This document shows positions 45,480 to 54,676 of a stretch of 64,000 nucleotides of DNA, one piece after another. The stretch's first letter is position 1. Each line of letters opens with the position of its first letter. The DNA is taken from contig CAZAQV010000029.1 in assembly GCA_964487255.1 (NCBI GenBank), positions 1 to 64,000 on the forward strand. The letters run 5' to 3'. Both the position numbers and the translations under genes were made by a program. Origin of the DNA: CAZAQV01 sp964487255 (lineage in GTDB: Bacteria; Myxococcota_A; Polyangia; Polyangiales; CAZAQV01). The notes beneath the pieces were generated by a model. It was not told where the DNA came from. It did not search any database and saw only the letters and a list, made by a program, of their open reading frames with translations.

Positions 45480-46136
45480 ATGCTTCTCGCTCATCTCCTT
45501 TCCGGTCTCGTTCTCGGGGCAGCATCGCTGCCCCACTGTGCGCTGATGTGCGGACCGCTCGTTGCCGCAACGTGCGCGAGCAGCAAGTCCACGACCGGTC
45601 GATCATCGCTCACCTTCGTGCTCACCCGCTGTGTTGGATACGCCTCGCTCGGCGCCCTTGTCGGGAGCCTAGGGGGGAGCTTGCTCGAAGGACTGCCCGT
45701 TCGCTGGACGGAGGCCGCGCTCGCGCTTGCCATGGCTGGATATCTATTGTGGGCGGGCGGGCGGATCCTTCGCGGAGGACGCCCGCAACGGGTGTCCCTT
45801 GCTCGACGCAAGCCGGTGCCGCGCCAGGTCCGAGTCCCGGCATGGGCGCTTGGCCTCGGGACTTCGCTCCTGCCGTGCGGCGCGCTCTTCGGCGCCTACT
45901 TGGTCGCGTCGGTTTCTGGCAACGCGCTCGGCGGCGCCGTGACGATGCTGGGCTTTTCCGTCGCAAGCGCGCCTGCGCTCGCAGCCGCCAGTGGACTATT
46001 GGGGTGGCTTCGCTCCCTTGAGCGCCCGACCGCGAGTAAAATTCTGAGCAGTGCGGTCTTCGCGGGGGCGCTGGTCATGGTTTGGCGTGCCTACTCCGCC
46101 CTGCAGCAAACGGGAGGTTCATGTTGCACGGGCTAG
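45480..46136 (+). CDS. DsbD_2 / TauE-SafE-like membrane protein of the cbb3 cluster
   Basis: A membrane protein of 218 residues with about six hydrophobic segments. It carries the motif pair LPHCALMCGPLVAATC near residue 20 and SLLPCGALFGAYL near 130. These match the 'HCxGMCGP' and 'LPCG' signatures of the DsbD_2 (UreH-like) family often annotated as a sulfite exporter TauE/SafE protein beside cco genes. Its likely role is copper or thiol handling during oxidase assembly. It is first in the operon, overlapping ccoI by 16 bp. Confidence 0.85.
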   Translation: MLLAHLLSGLVLGAASLPHCALMCGPLVAATCASSKSTTGRSSLTFVLTRCVGYASLGALVGSLGGSLLEGLPVRWTEAALALAMAGYLLWAGGRILRGGRPQRVSLARRKPVPRQVRVPAWALGLGTSLLPCGALFGAYLVASVSGNALGGAVTMLGFSVASAPALAAASGLLGWLRSLERPTASKILSSAVFAGALVMVWRAYSALQQTGGSCCTG

Positions 46137-48436
46137 GTGCAAAACAACCCACCGAACGTAGGTGCAGACATTGCGACCAGCCCCTTCGCATACGCGATCG
46201 AGGGGACTTCTGTTGCATGGGATGTCGCGTCGTATACCGCTTTTTGAACAGCGAAGACCTGCTGCGATTCTACACATTTCGTGCGGGTGTCGGCCTACCC
46301 GTGCGCGGCGACCTCAAAATCGACCGACAATGGTGCGACGAACAACAAGAGCGCGTCACGGCCGGACATAGCCGTCTTCGCATCGCGATCGACGGCATGC
46401 ATTGCAGTGCATGCTCCTGGCTGATTGAGGCACTGTTTCGACGCGAGCGTGATGCGCTGGCGATTGAGCTGCACGCCGGGGATGCGGTGGCTGAACTGCG
46501 CGTCGGTCCACACTTCGACGTGCTCGGCTTTGCGACGCAACTACAACGCGCTGGTTATCACATCTCCGCCCCTTCCGAACGGGTTGCTCCAGCCAAGCAG
46601 GCGCTCACCCAAATCGGCATTAGCGGGGCCCTCTCGCTCAATATCATGATTCTCGCCATCGCGCGTTACCTCGGACTCGTCGAGCAACCGTTGGCGAGCA
46701 TCATGCTCGGCATCGAAACCACCTTGGCATTCTTCGTCTTGCTCGTGGGTCTTGAGAGCTTTGGCCGCACGTCCATGGCTGCACTCCGCACGCGGACGCC
46801 TCATCTCGACGCGCCGATCGCGGTCGGAATGATCCTCGCTTGGTCGGGCTCAACTTTCTCCGCGCTTAGTGGCCGCGATGCCATCTTTTTCGACTCGTTC
46901 GCAGCATTCGTAACGCTGATGCTGGTCGGGCGTTGGCTACAAGGTCGGATGATCGCTCGCTCGCGAGCCTTTGCCCAAGACCGCGGTGACGTCGGAACTT
47001 TGCGCTGCAAGGTGAAACGCGGGGAACATGTAGAACGCACACGTTTCGCGGACGTGGCGCGCGGAGACATTCTGGTGGTCGGACACCGCGATGTTCTTCC
47101 CACACGCGCACGAATCAAGCTCGTCGCAAATGCGCCAAGCGGAGTCCCCTTCTCGCTGGCGTGGGCGACCGGGGAGTCTCGACCAGCGCACTATCGCTCT
47201 GGGGACGAGATACCTGCGGGCGCCATCTGCGAAAGCACAAACCTGGTTGCGGTCGAGGCACTCGAAGACTTCGCGGACTCCTCACTCCCGAGGCTTTTGC
47301 GAACGGCACGGGGCCGCGCACTCGCAATCTCCAAACTGGCGCAGTGGTACCTTGCTAGCGTCCTGGTCGTGGGCGCAACCGCCTTTGGCGTATGGTGGTG
47401 GGCCGCCGGAGCCGCGCGCGCAGTCGAGGTTGCAACGGCATTTTTCGTCGTAACGTGCCCATGCGTATTTGGCGTCGTCGTACCGCTCACCCGAAGTGTG
47501 ATGCAAGCCCGCCTACGCGCCCGCGGCATCTTTTTGCGCTCGGATGACTTCCTTGAGCGCCTGGCAACGGTGGAACAGATTGCGCTCGACAAGACCGGCA
47601 CGCTTACGGCAGGCAGTGAGCGGGCAGGCGCCGAAGCACGCCTGCACGGCGTCAGCGAAACCGAACTTCGTGTTCTGAAAACGCTCGCAACATACTCGTC
47701 GCACCCCAAGGCACGCGTCGTCGACGAGCTGCTCGACGGCGGCGTGGCTGAGCTTGAGGGCATACTCCCCAGCGAAAGCGCCGGTCGTGGCATCCAACTG
47801 TCTCACGAAGGACATGTGTACTTTCTGGGACGCACGGCAACCTCGCCAGACTTGGTCTTTTGCAAGGACGGGACCCCACTTGCCAGCTTCTCTCTGGGCG
47901 AGGAAACACTTGCCCAGGAGGCACGTTCGACACTCCGCGGCCTACGCGACCTCGGTTACGAACTCGTACTTCTCAGTGGCGACAGCATCGAACGCGCCGC
48001 CCGCGTCACGAGTCAGCTCGGCTTTGCGCCAGCGCAGGTCCATGCAGCGCTGAGTCCCGAGCAAAAACGCGACTGGCTCAAGGCCCACCACGCCGAGAGG
48101 ACACTGTACGTCGGCGACGGCGTCAACGACGTCTTGGCTGCAAACGTGAGCGCGTGTTCGATTGCGCCCGCTCAAGCGTCGTCGTTCATCGCCAACCGAA
48201 CGGACGCGTTTTGGGTTCGCGATGGCCTCGCGGACCTCGGCAGCGTGATCCGTGCGGCGAGGCGACTTCGCGCAACGAACCGAAACGTCGTGGTTGCAGC
48301 GGTCCTCTACAATATTGCAATCGCTGCGGTGGCGCTAAGCGGACAGCTTCTGCCTTGGCAGGCCGCCATCATCATGCCGGTCACATCATTGTTGTTTACC
48401 GCGTACGCAGTCTCCGCCGTCGGGAGATTGCGATGA
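46121..48436 (+). CDS. ccoI: Copper-type P1B ATPase for cbb3 oxidase assembly (CcoI/FixI)
   Basis: ATG 46121 follows GGGAGG and is preferred to 46082. The N-terminus has a Cys-rich finger (CRHCDQPL, CCMGC) typical of FixI/CcoI, then a metal-binding domain with GMHCSACSW. Eight membrane helices include the CPC motif (TCPCVFGVVVPLT), followed by DKTGTLT with the phosphorylated Asp and the GDGVNDV hinge. The protein exports copper for oxidase maturation. Translation is coupled at both ends: it overlaps the upstream gene and shares ATGA with ccoS. Confidence 0.94.
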   Translation: MLHGLGAKQPTERRCRHCDQPLRIRDRGDFCCMGCRVVYRFLNSEDLLRFYTFRAGVGLPVRGDLKIDRQWCDEQQERVTAGHSRLRIAIDGMHCSACSWLIEALFRRERDALAIELHAGDAVAELRVGPHFDVLGFATQLQRAGYHISAPSERVAPAKQALTQIGISGALSLNIMILAIARYLGLVEQPLASIMLGIETTLAFFVLLVGLESFGRTSMAALRTRTPHLDAPIAVGMILAWSGSTFSALSGRDAIFFDSFAAFVTLMLVGRWLQGRMIARSRAFAQDRGDVGTLRCKVKRGEHVERTRFADVARGDILVVGHRDVLPTRARIKLVANAPSGVPFSLAWATGESRPAHYRSGDEIPAGAICESTNLVAVEALEDFADSSLPRLLRTARGRALAISKLAQWYLASVLVVGATAFGVWWWAAGAARAVEVATAFFVVTCPCVFGVVVPLTRSVMQARLRARGIFLRSDDFLERLATVEQIALDKTGTLTAGSERAGAEARLHGVSETELRVLKTLATYSSHPKARVVDELLDGGVAELEGILPSESAGRGIQLSHEGHVYFLGRTATSPDLVFCKDGTPLASFSLGEETLAQEARSTLRGLRDLGYELVLLSGDSIERAARVTSQLGFAPAQVHAALSPEQKRDWLKAHHAERTLYVGDGVNDVLAANVSACSIAPAQASSFIANRTDAFWVRDGLADLGSVIRAARRLRATNRNVVVAAVLYNIAIAAVALSGQLLPWQAAIIMPVTSLLFTAYAVSAVGRLR

Positions 48437-48639
48437 ACGTCTTGCCGCTACTGCTCTTCGTGAGCTTGGTCTTGGCGGTGTCCGCCCTGTTGTTTTTCCT
48501 GTGGAACCAGGCGCGCGGAAACGCAGAACACGCAGACCGTCTGGCCATATTGCCATTTTTGGACGAGCTCGATGACGCGCCCCGTCGCGCCAGCGAGCCG
48601 CTCTCTTCGAAAAAGGAAACACCGAATGAAGACGATTGA
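48433..48639 (+). CDS. ccoS: cbb3 oxidase maturation protein CcoS
   Basis: A 68-residue protein with one N-terminal membrane segment (LLLFVSLVLAVSALLFFLWN), followed by a short acidic tail. Its position directly after ccoI (overlapping ATGA) and before ccoN is diagnostic. Its start lies inside a longer open frame that is otherwise a shadow of ccoI. CcoS is needed to insert cofactors into subunit I. Confidence 0.9.
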   Translation: MNVLPLLLFVSLVLAVSALLFFLWNQARGNAEHADRLAILPFLDELDDAPRRASEPLSSKKETPNEDD

Positions 48640-50998
48640 AATCGAGTACGACGACCGCGTTGTTCGTTGGTTCACCTGGGCATCCATCATCTGGGGCATC
48701 GTGGGAATGAGCGTGGGCGCCCTGGTTGCACTGCAGCTGGCCTTCTGGCCTGCCAACGTTCACGAAACGCTCTCGTTTGGTCGCCTGCGCCCCTTGCACA
48801 CGAACGCCGTCATCTTCGCCTTCGTCGGGAACATGGCTTTTTCAGGCATCTACTACTCCACCCAACGCCTGCTCAAAGCGCGCATGGCCTCCGACCGGCT
48901 CTCCTGGATTCACTTTTGGGGTTGGCAACTGATCATCGTGGCCGCCGCGCTGACGTTACCGTTCGGCATCTCGCAAGCGAAGGAGTACGCGGAACTCGAA
49001 TGGCCGATCGACATCGCGATCACGGTGGTTTGGGTCGTCTTTGCCGTCAACTTCTTTTGGACGCTAGCCAAACGTCGCGAGAAACAGCTGTACGTCGCCG
49101 TCTGGTTCTACATCGCAACCATCATCACGGTTGCGGTGCTGCACATCGTCAACAGCCTGTCGATCCCGGTCTCCGCCACCAAGAGCTACTCGGTGTTTGG
49201 CGGCGTCCAAGACGCCCTGGTCCAATGGTGGTACGGGCACAACGCCGTCGCGTTCTTCCTGACCACGCCGATCCTCGGCATCATGTACTACTTTTTGCCT
49301 AAAGCGGCCGAGCGGCCGGTGTTTAGCTACCGGCTGTCCATCGTCCATTTCTGGGGTCTCGTGTTCATCTATATCTGGGCCGGTCCGCACCACTTGCTCT
49401 ACACCGCCCTTCCCGACTGGGCCCAGTCTCTGGGCATGGTCTTTAGCTTGATGCTCTGGGCGCCGAGTTGGGGCGGGATGATCAATGGCCTGCTCACCTT
49501 GCGCGGCGCGTGGGACAAGCTCCGGCGCGACCCTGTGCTCAAGTTCTTCGCGGCCGCGGTCACGTTCTATGGCATGGCGACGTTCGAAGGTCCGATGCTG
49601 AGCATCAAGAGCGTGAGCGGGCTCGCGCACTACACCGACTGGATCATTGCCCACGTACACGAGGGCGGCCTGGGCTGGAACGGCTTTATGGCGGCGGGCA
49701 TGTTCTACTGGCTCGTCCCGCGCCTATTCGGCACCAAGCTTTACTCGGAGCGCTTGGCGAACATTCACTTTTGGACGGGAACCATCGGCATCTTGATGTA
49801 CGTGATTTCGATGTGGGCGGGCGGCATTACGCAGGGCCTCATGTGGCGCGCCGAGTCGGGTGAAGGCGGCCTCCAATATCCCGAGTTCCTAGAAACGGTC
49901 CTCGCTATCGCACCGCTGTACTGGATTCGCCTCATCGGCGGCACCGTGTACCTGCTCGGTTTTATCTCGCTCGCCTGGAACCTGTGGAAAACCGCGAAGT
50001 CGGGTGCGCCCTCCACGACCAAAGTCGAGATCGTAGTCGAAGACGATGCCGAGCAGCTCACCCACGAGAAATATCTCGAGGGTGAAGGACAAGAACCAGT
50101 TCGGCAGCCCAGCACCAAGGAGATGATTTTCTCACCGGTCATGATTCTGTTGGCCGTGCTCACCGGCTTGAGCTTTCTGATGCTCGCGGGCGGAACCATC
50201 CTGCGCATCTTCGTGGTGGTGCTGATCGCATCGATCGCCATCATGGGCGGGATCATCATTTCGCTCGGAAATCGTGAGCGCAATGGCAAGACCTGGCACC
50301 ACTTTTTGGAGGGTCGTGGTTTGATGTTTACCGTGCTCACCGTCATCGCGGTGCTCATCGGTGGCATCGCAGAAATCGTTCCGATGGTGATGGCCAACGA
50401 GGAGCAGCTCGCCGCAACGAACCAGACACCCTACACGCCGCTCGAACTCGAAGGTCGCGACGTGTACCTCGCGGAAGGTTGCTACACCTGTCACTCGCAG
50501 ATGATTCGCCCTTTCGTGTGGGAGACATCTCGCTACGGTCCCGTTTCAAGAGCAGATGAATCGATCTTTGATCACCCCTTTCAGTGGGGCTCGAAGCGAA
50601 CCGGTCCGGACCTCGCCCGTGAAGGCGGGATGCGCTCCCACCTCTGGCATTACCAACATATGATCGACCCACGACAAATCAGTGCAGGCTCGATCATGCC
50701 GCCCTACGCACATCTGGACCGTCAAGACGTCAACTTTGCTGGGACGGCGGACAAGCTTCGCGCCATGCGCAACATCGGCGTCCCCTACGAGCCCGAAGAG
50801 ATTCAGAGCGCACAGCGTCACGCACAAGAGCAAGCCGTACAGATCGCGTCTGAACTGAGCACGGAACTCGGCACCGAGGTCGCCAGCGGGACCAAGCTGA
50901 TCGCGCTCATCGCATACCTTCAGCGTTTGGGAAAACCGGAGACGAGTTTTGAACCACCCACGACGGCCATCGCATCGGCCGAGAAAGAGGAGAACTAG
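48626..50998 (+). CDS. ccoNO: Fused cbb3 cytochrome c oxidase subunits I and II (CcoN-CcoO)
   Basis: ATG 48626 (MKTIEIEYDDRVVRWFTW) follows AAGGAAA and overlaps ccoS. Residues 1 to about 470 are the twelve-helix CcoN with the haem and CuB histidines (RPLHTNAVIF; WYGHNAVAFFL; GPHHLLY; DWIIAHVHEGGLGWNG). A charged linker, two more hydrophobic segments (about 510-560) and a CcoO cytochrome c domain follow, with haem motif CYTCHSQMIRPF and GSIMPPY for the axial Met. Fusion of the two subunits is uncommon but reported. It would be 790 residues. It catalyses high-affinity oxygen reduction. Confidence 0.95.
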   Translation: MKTIEIEYDDRVVRWFTWASIIWGIVGMSVGALVALQLAFWPANVHETLSFGRLRPLHTNAVIFAFVGNMAFSGIYYSTQRLLKARMASDRLSWIHFWGWQLIIVAAALTLPFGISQAKEYAELEWPIDIAITVVWVVFAVNFFWTLAKRREKQLYVAVWFYIATIITVAVLHIVNSLSIPVSATKSYSVFGGVQDALVQWWYGHNAVAFFLTTPILGIMYYFLPKAAERPVFSYRLSIVHFWGLVFIYIWAGPHHLLYTALPDWAQSLGMVFSLMLWAPSWGGMINGLLTLRGAWDKLRRDPVLKFFAAAVTFYGMATFEGPMLSIKSVSGLAHYTDWIIAHVHEGGLGWNGFMAAGMFYWLVPRLFGTKLYSERLANIHFWTGTIGILMYVISMWAGGITQGLMWRAESGEGGLQYPEFLETVLAIAPLYWIRLIGGTVYLLGFISLAWNLWKTAKSGAPSTTKVEIVVEDDAEQLTHEKYLEGEGQEPVRQPSTKEMIFSPVMILLAVLTGLSFLMLAGGTILRIFVVVLIASIAIMGGIIISLGNRERNGKTWHHFLEGRGLMFTVLTVIAVLIGGIAEIVPMVMANEEQLAATNQTPYTPLELEGRDVYLAEGCYTCHSQMIRPFVWETSRYGPVSRADESIFDHPFQWGSKRTGPDLAREGGMRSHLWHYQHMIDPRQISAGSIMPPYAHLDRQDVNFAGTADKLRAMRNIGVPYEPEEIQSAQRHAQEQAVQIASELSTELGTEVASGTKLIALIAYLQRLGKPETSFEPPTTAIASAEKEEN

Positions 50999-51000
50999 TC

Positions 51001-51180
51001 ATGCTCGGACGTTACGCAGCAGAGTTTTTTGAGAAGAGCCCCGCACTCATCTTTCCCTTGGTCGCTCTTGGGATCTTCGTGACCGTGTTCGTTGTGCTTT
51101 CCATCCGCGCGGTTCGCATGGACCGCGCGCAAACATCGGACCTCGCGCAGCTGCCCTTCGAAGGTGAGGAGTCCCCATGA
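51001..51180 (+). CDS. ccoQ: cbb3 oxidase small subunit CcoQ-like
   Basis: A 59-residue reading starting ATG 51001, two bases after the ccoNO stop. It has one membrane segment (LIFPLVALGIFVTVFVVLSI) and a short basic then acidic tail ending EGEESP. Position between ccoO and ccoP and the size fit CcoQ. Its stop overlaps the ccoP ATG (ATGA). Confidence 0.82.
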   Translation: MLGRYAAEFFEKSPALIFPLVALGIFVTVFVVLSIRAVRMDRAQTSDLAQLPFEGEESP

Positions 51181-51860
51181 AAGCCGAAGAATCACGCGTA
51201 GACGACATTCAGGGCGACATCGTGCACGTCTATGACGGCATCGAGGAAGCGGACAACGAGCTTCCCAAATGGTGGCTGCTCACGTTCTACGGCGCCATCA
51301 TCTTCTCAGTGGGCTATTGGTTCATCTACCACGAGTTCAAAGTCGCGGACTTGCCGACCGAAGCATACCTCGCCGAAGTTGAGGCGCTGGCCGGCGCAGG
51401 CCAGGAACCCACCGCGGAGTACCTCGAGACCCTCGCGGCCGACCCCGCGCAGATGAAGGACGGCGCAGAAATCTTCGCGCAAAACTGCGTCGCGTGCCAC
51501 GAACCACGGGGAGAGGGAAAGATCGGTCCCAACCTCACCGACGACTATTGGCTCCACGGCGGGAGTGTTATGGACATCTACAAAGTCGTCTCTGAGGGCG
51601 TGCTCGAAAAAGGCATGCCGTCTTGGAAGGGACCATTGGGCTCGAAACGAACACGGCTCGTGACAGCCTATGTCACGACCTTACGCGGCAAGAACGTGCC
51701 CGGTAAGGAGCCGCAAGGCGAACTTTGGACGGGCGACCAAGACGTTCAAGCCGATCATCGTCAGCTCGACGCAGGTGTCGCGACCGCAGACGGCAGCGCA
51801 AAGCAAGATACAGACTCTATGTTGGATGCGGCGCTTGGCACCCCAGACCCTGGTCGCTAG
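51177..51860 (+). CDS. ccoP: cbb3 oxidase subunit CcoP, monohaem form
   Basis: The 227-residue protein has the CcoP N-terminus (DNELPKWWLLTFYGAIIFSVGYWF: the DNxLPxWW motif and one membrane segment). It also has a cytochrome c domain with a single CVACH haem site and a later MPSW axial Met region. Typical CcoP has two CxxCH sites; only one is present here. A 60-residue polar tail follows. It passes electrons to CcoO. Confidence 0.93.
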   Translation: MKAEESRVDDIQGDIVHVYDGIEEADNELPKWWLLTFYGAIIFSVGYWFIYHEFKVADLPTEAYLAEVEALAGAGQEPTAEYLETLAADPAQMKDGAEIFAQNCVACHEPRGEGKIGPNLTDDYWLHGGSVMDIYKVVSEGVLEKGMPSWKGPLGSKRTRLVTAYVTTLRGKNVPGKEPQGELWTGDQDVQADHRQLDAGVATADGSAKQDTDSMLDAALGTPDPGR

Positions 51861-51872
51861 AACCTAAGGTAG

Positions 51873-53243
51873 ATGGCCAGGAAGCTCCCAGTTGTCCGCG
51901 GAGAAGGCTCACTTCGCAAGGATGGTTCACACGTACGCATCCACCCAGCCGATGTGCGAGGCCGCTTTCAGCGGGTGCGCGCGCTCGTGTTCGCCGTGCT
52001 CATCGTCTTTTACTTGGCCTTGCCCTGGATTCGCATCGATGGCGACCCGCTCGTCTTTCTCGATATCCCGGGGCGACGCTTCTTTTTGTTCGGGGGCGTA
52101 TTCGGCGCCCAAGACGGCTGGCTCCTCGTTTTTGTATTGTTGGGTGTGGCACTCACACTCGTGGGCGTGACGGCGGTCTGGGGACGCATCTGGTGCGGCT
52201 ATGCGTGCCCGCAAACCGTCTTTCTCGAGGGCGTGTTCCGGCGTATCGAGCGTTGGATCGAAGGCCCGGCCACGGAGCGACGAAAGCTCGATGCCGCACC
52301 CTTGACGCTTGCCAAAGCTGCGAAAAAGGTAGCGAAACACACCTTGTTCATACTGGTCGCCGCGTTGGTGGCGCACGTCTTCGTGAGCCTTTTCGTGTCG
52401 ATGCCCTCCCTTCTGAGCATGATGCAATCCCCGCCGAGTGAGAACATCATTCCATTCCTGTGGATGGTTGCGATGACGCTCATCATGTACGGCAACTTCG
52501 CCTGGTTTCGTGAACAGCTGTGCTTGGTGATTTGTCCCTACGGCCGCCTTCAGTCCGCGCTGGTCGACGATGAGTCGCTTGTGATCGGGTACGACGAAAA
52601 GCGAGGCGAGCCACGCGGAAAAGCTTCGGATCCAAACGCAGGGGACTGCATCAACTGCTTTCGTTGCGTCGACGTATGCCCAACCGGCATCGATATCCGA
52701 AACGGTCTTCAGATGGAATGTGTCGCCTGTGCGGCTTGTGTCGACGCTTGCGATGAGATCATGGTCAAGGTCGACAGACCGATCGGGCTCATCCGTTATG
52801 ACTCGCTCAAAGGTCTCGCTGGCGAATACCAGAAGCGCTTTCGGCCTCGCGTCGCGGCCTATCTTGCCATTGGCATCGCGCTGATCTCAGTCGGTATGCT
52901 GGCAGCCCAAAAACGAATCTCTTTCGAGGCAAACCTGCTGCGCTTGCCAGGGCCCCCCTTCGTCGTCGAAGGAGATTCGGCTCGCAACATGTTCAACATC
53001 CACGTCACCAGCAAGTCCGCCGACCCGATGGTGGTCAAGCTCACAACCGATGCCGCCGACGCGGACGTCTCGCTGGCTTCAGACCGGGTTGAACTTGAGC
53101 CCTTCGAGGACAAGCGCATCACGGTGATTGTGCAAGTGCCCAAGGGTCTTGCATCGCCACCCGACAAACTGCGCTTGGACGCATGTACCGAAACGGAGTG
53201 CAAGAAAGCAGCGGCCTCGATTCAACTCCCGGCGACCTGGTAG
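51873..53243 (+). CDS. ccoG: Cytochrome c oxidase accessory protein CcoG (FixG/RdxA)
   Basis: A 456-residue membrane-bound ferredoxin-like copper reductase. It has an N-terminal group of four to five membrane segments, a CGYACPQTV motif near 110, and the double 4Fe-4S clusters CINCFRCVDVCP and CVACAACVDACD (about 252-292). A further membrane segment and a C-terminal Ig-like domain (VHVTSKSADPMVVKL) follow. It ends the oxidase operon, 12 bp after ccoP. No ccoH is found in the cluster. Confidence 0.94.
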   Translation: MARKLPVVRGEGSLRKDGSHVRIHPADVRGRFQRVRALVFAVLIVFYLALPWIRIDGDPLVFLDIPGRRFFLFGGVFGAQDGWLLVFVLLGVALTLVGVTAVWGRIWCGYACPQTVFLEGVFRRIERWIEGPATERRKLDAAPLTLAKAAKKVAKHTLFILVAALVAHVFVSLFVSMPSLLSMMQSPPSENIIPFLWMVAMTLIMYGNFAWFREQLCLVICPYGRLQSALVDDESLVIGYDEKRGEPRGKASDPNAGDCINCFRCVDVCPTGIDIRNGLQMECVACAACVDACDEIMVKVDRPIGLIRYDSLKGLAGEYQKRFRPRVAAYLAIGIALISVGMLAAQKRISFEANLLRLPGPPFVVEGDSARNMFNIHVTSKSADPMVVKLTTDAADADVSLASDRVELEPFEDKRITVIVQVPKGLASPPDKLRLDACTETECKKAAASIQLPATW

Positions 53244-53245
53244 GC

Positions 53246-54652
53246 TCACAACTCGATCGCCTCACCGCGCTCTGGCACGTGAACCGAGGGAAAGTCGCGC
53301 GACACAAGCTCCGACTCGAAGGCTCGAATCGCGGTCTCCTCTCCGTGCACCAACAAGACGTGACGGAGCGGTCCGCGTTCACGCAGCCCTTCGGCAAAAC
53401 TCAGCAAGTCGGCCTGATCGGCGTGCGCGCTAAACCCGTTGAGCACGTGCACGTCAAACTTTCTCTCCTGCATCACCCCGAGCACACGAATCTCCCGCCG
53501 TTTCTCCACGAGACGGCGGCCAAGCGTATGCTGGGCTTGGAAGCCAACGATCACGACCGCACTTCGATCGTCATCGACCACGGCCCGGATGTGGTGAACG
53601 ATACGGCCGAACTCGCACATGCCACTCGCGGCGATGATGATCGCCGGTCCTCCCGCCGCGCTAATCTCTTTGGAACGCGCGACGTCCGAGACGTATTCGA
53701 GTCCTGGAAAATCGAACGGAGATTTCCCGGCGCTGAGCAAGTGAAGGGCATGCTCATCGTAGCATTCAGGGTGCATACGAAAGACTTCCGTGAGCCGCAC
53801 GGTCAGCGGAGAGTCGACATAGACCGGCACCTCGGGCAATGCGCCGCGCGCATGCAGTCGACCGAGGGCAAAGATAACTTCTTGTGCACGTTCGAGGGCA
53901 AACGATGGAATCAGCACTTTGCCTTTTTGCGCAACGACCTTTTGAACGATTTGCGCGAGCTCCTCTTCCATTTCCTCCATCGGATCGTGAAGTCGGTCGC
54001 CATAGGTGCTTTCGCAGAGCAGAATTTCGATACCCGATGGCAGCTCGGGGTCACGCAGAATGGGCATGTTTCGGCGACCCAGGTCGCCCGAGAACAGAAG
54101 CTTTCGCGTCGTTCCTTCATCGTCGATCTCGAGTTCGACGAGCGCGCTACCGAGCACGTGCCCCGCGTCGTAAAAAGTCAGCCAAACGCCGCTCGCGATG
54201 GCATGTCGGTGCCGATAAGGCAGTCCGATCATGTTTTCGAGCACTTCGACGACATCGTCCTGGTCGTAGAGGACCTGGACGGGCTTCATGCTGGACTGGC
54301 CCCGCGCGATCTTGTCATTGATCCACTCGACGTCGTGCAGCTGGATCGCGGCCGAGTCCTCAAGCATCACCGCACATAAGTCGCGGGTCGCGGGGGTTGC
54401 ATAGACGGGCCCTTGATAGCCACGTCGATAGAGCGTCGGAAGCGACCCCGAGTGGTCGATATGCGCGTGCGAGAGCACGACGACGTCAACTTCCGAAACG
54501 TCGAAAGCCAGCTCTCGATTGCGTTCGATCGACTCCTGCCGGTGACCCTGAAACATGCCGCAATCGAGGAGCACCGTCGCCTGGGGCGTGCGCACAAGGT
54601 GCTTGGAGCCCGTTACGCCCAATGCTGCGCCGAAGCTCGTGACCTCAATCAT
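53246..54652 (-). CDS. Metallo-beta-lactamase fold / beta-CASP RNA-processing-type hydrolase
   Basis: A 468-residue MBL protein with the metal motif SHAHIDHSG (H-x-H-x-D-H) near residue 60. It has further ligands in SGDLG, a beta-CASP insertion, and the C-terminal GFQAQHTLGRR and NGFSAHADQ motifs of the YSH1/CPSF-73-like family. Such proteins are endo- or exonucleases acting on RNA, though some are uncharacterised hydrolases. It is the last gene of the minus-strand set CBS, NtrC regulator, kinase, hydrolase, 24 bp after the kinase. It converges on ccoG with 2 bp between the stop codons. Confidence 0.9.
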   Translation of the reverse strand: MIEVTSFGAALGVTGSKHLVRTPQATVLLDCGMFQGHRQESIERNRELAFDVSEVDVVVLSHAHIDHSGSLPTLYRRGYQGPVYATPATRDLCAVMLEDSAAIQLHDVEWINDKIARGQSSMKPVQVLYDQDDVVEVLENMIGLPYRHRHAIASGVWLTFYDAGHVLGSALVELEIDDEGTTRKLLFSGDLGRRNMPILRDPELPSGIEILLCESTYGDRLHDPMEEMEEELAQIVQKVVAQKGKVLIPSFALERAQEVIFALGRLHARGALPEVPVYVDSPLTVRLTEVFRMHPECYDEHALHLLSAGKSPFDFPGLEYVSDVARSKEISAAGGPAIIIAASGMCEFGRIVHHIRAVVDDDRSAVVIVGFQAQHTLGRRLVEKRREIRVLGVMQERKFDVHVLNGFSAHADQADLLSFAEGLRERGPLRHVLLVHGEETAIRAFESELVSRDFPSVHVPERGEAIEL

Positions 54653-54676
54653 CGTGCCGCCATTTCTTTCTGCAGC

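Noticed and set aside
46123..46144. Further copy of the shared hairpin (GCTAGGTGCAAAA) at the ccoI start
   Set aside because: The 13-base match to the ligA hairpin is real and TTGCAC/GTGCAA can pair, but it lies in overlapping coding sequence and lacks the TTTTGC arm; treated as chance.
47860..48639. 259-codon frame over the 3-prime part of ccoI
   Set aside because: Only its last 68 codons, from ATG 48433, are a gene (ccoS); the rest is an out-of-frame shadow of ccoI.
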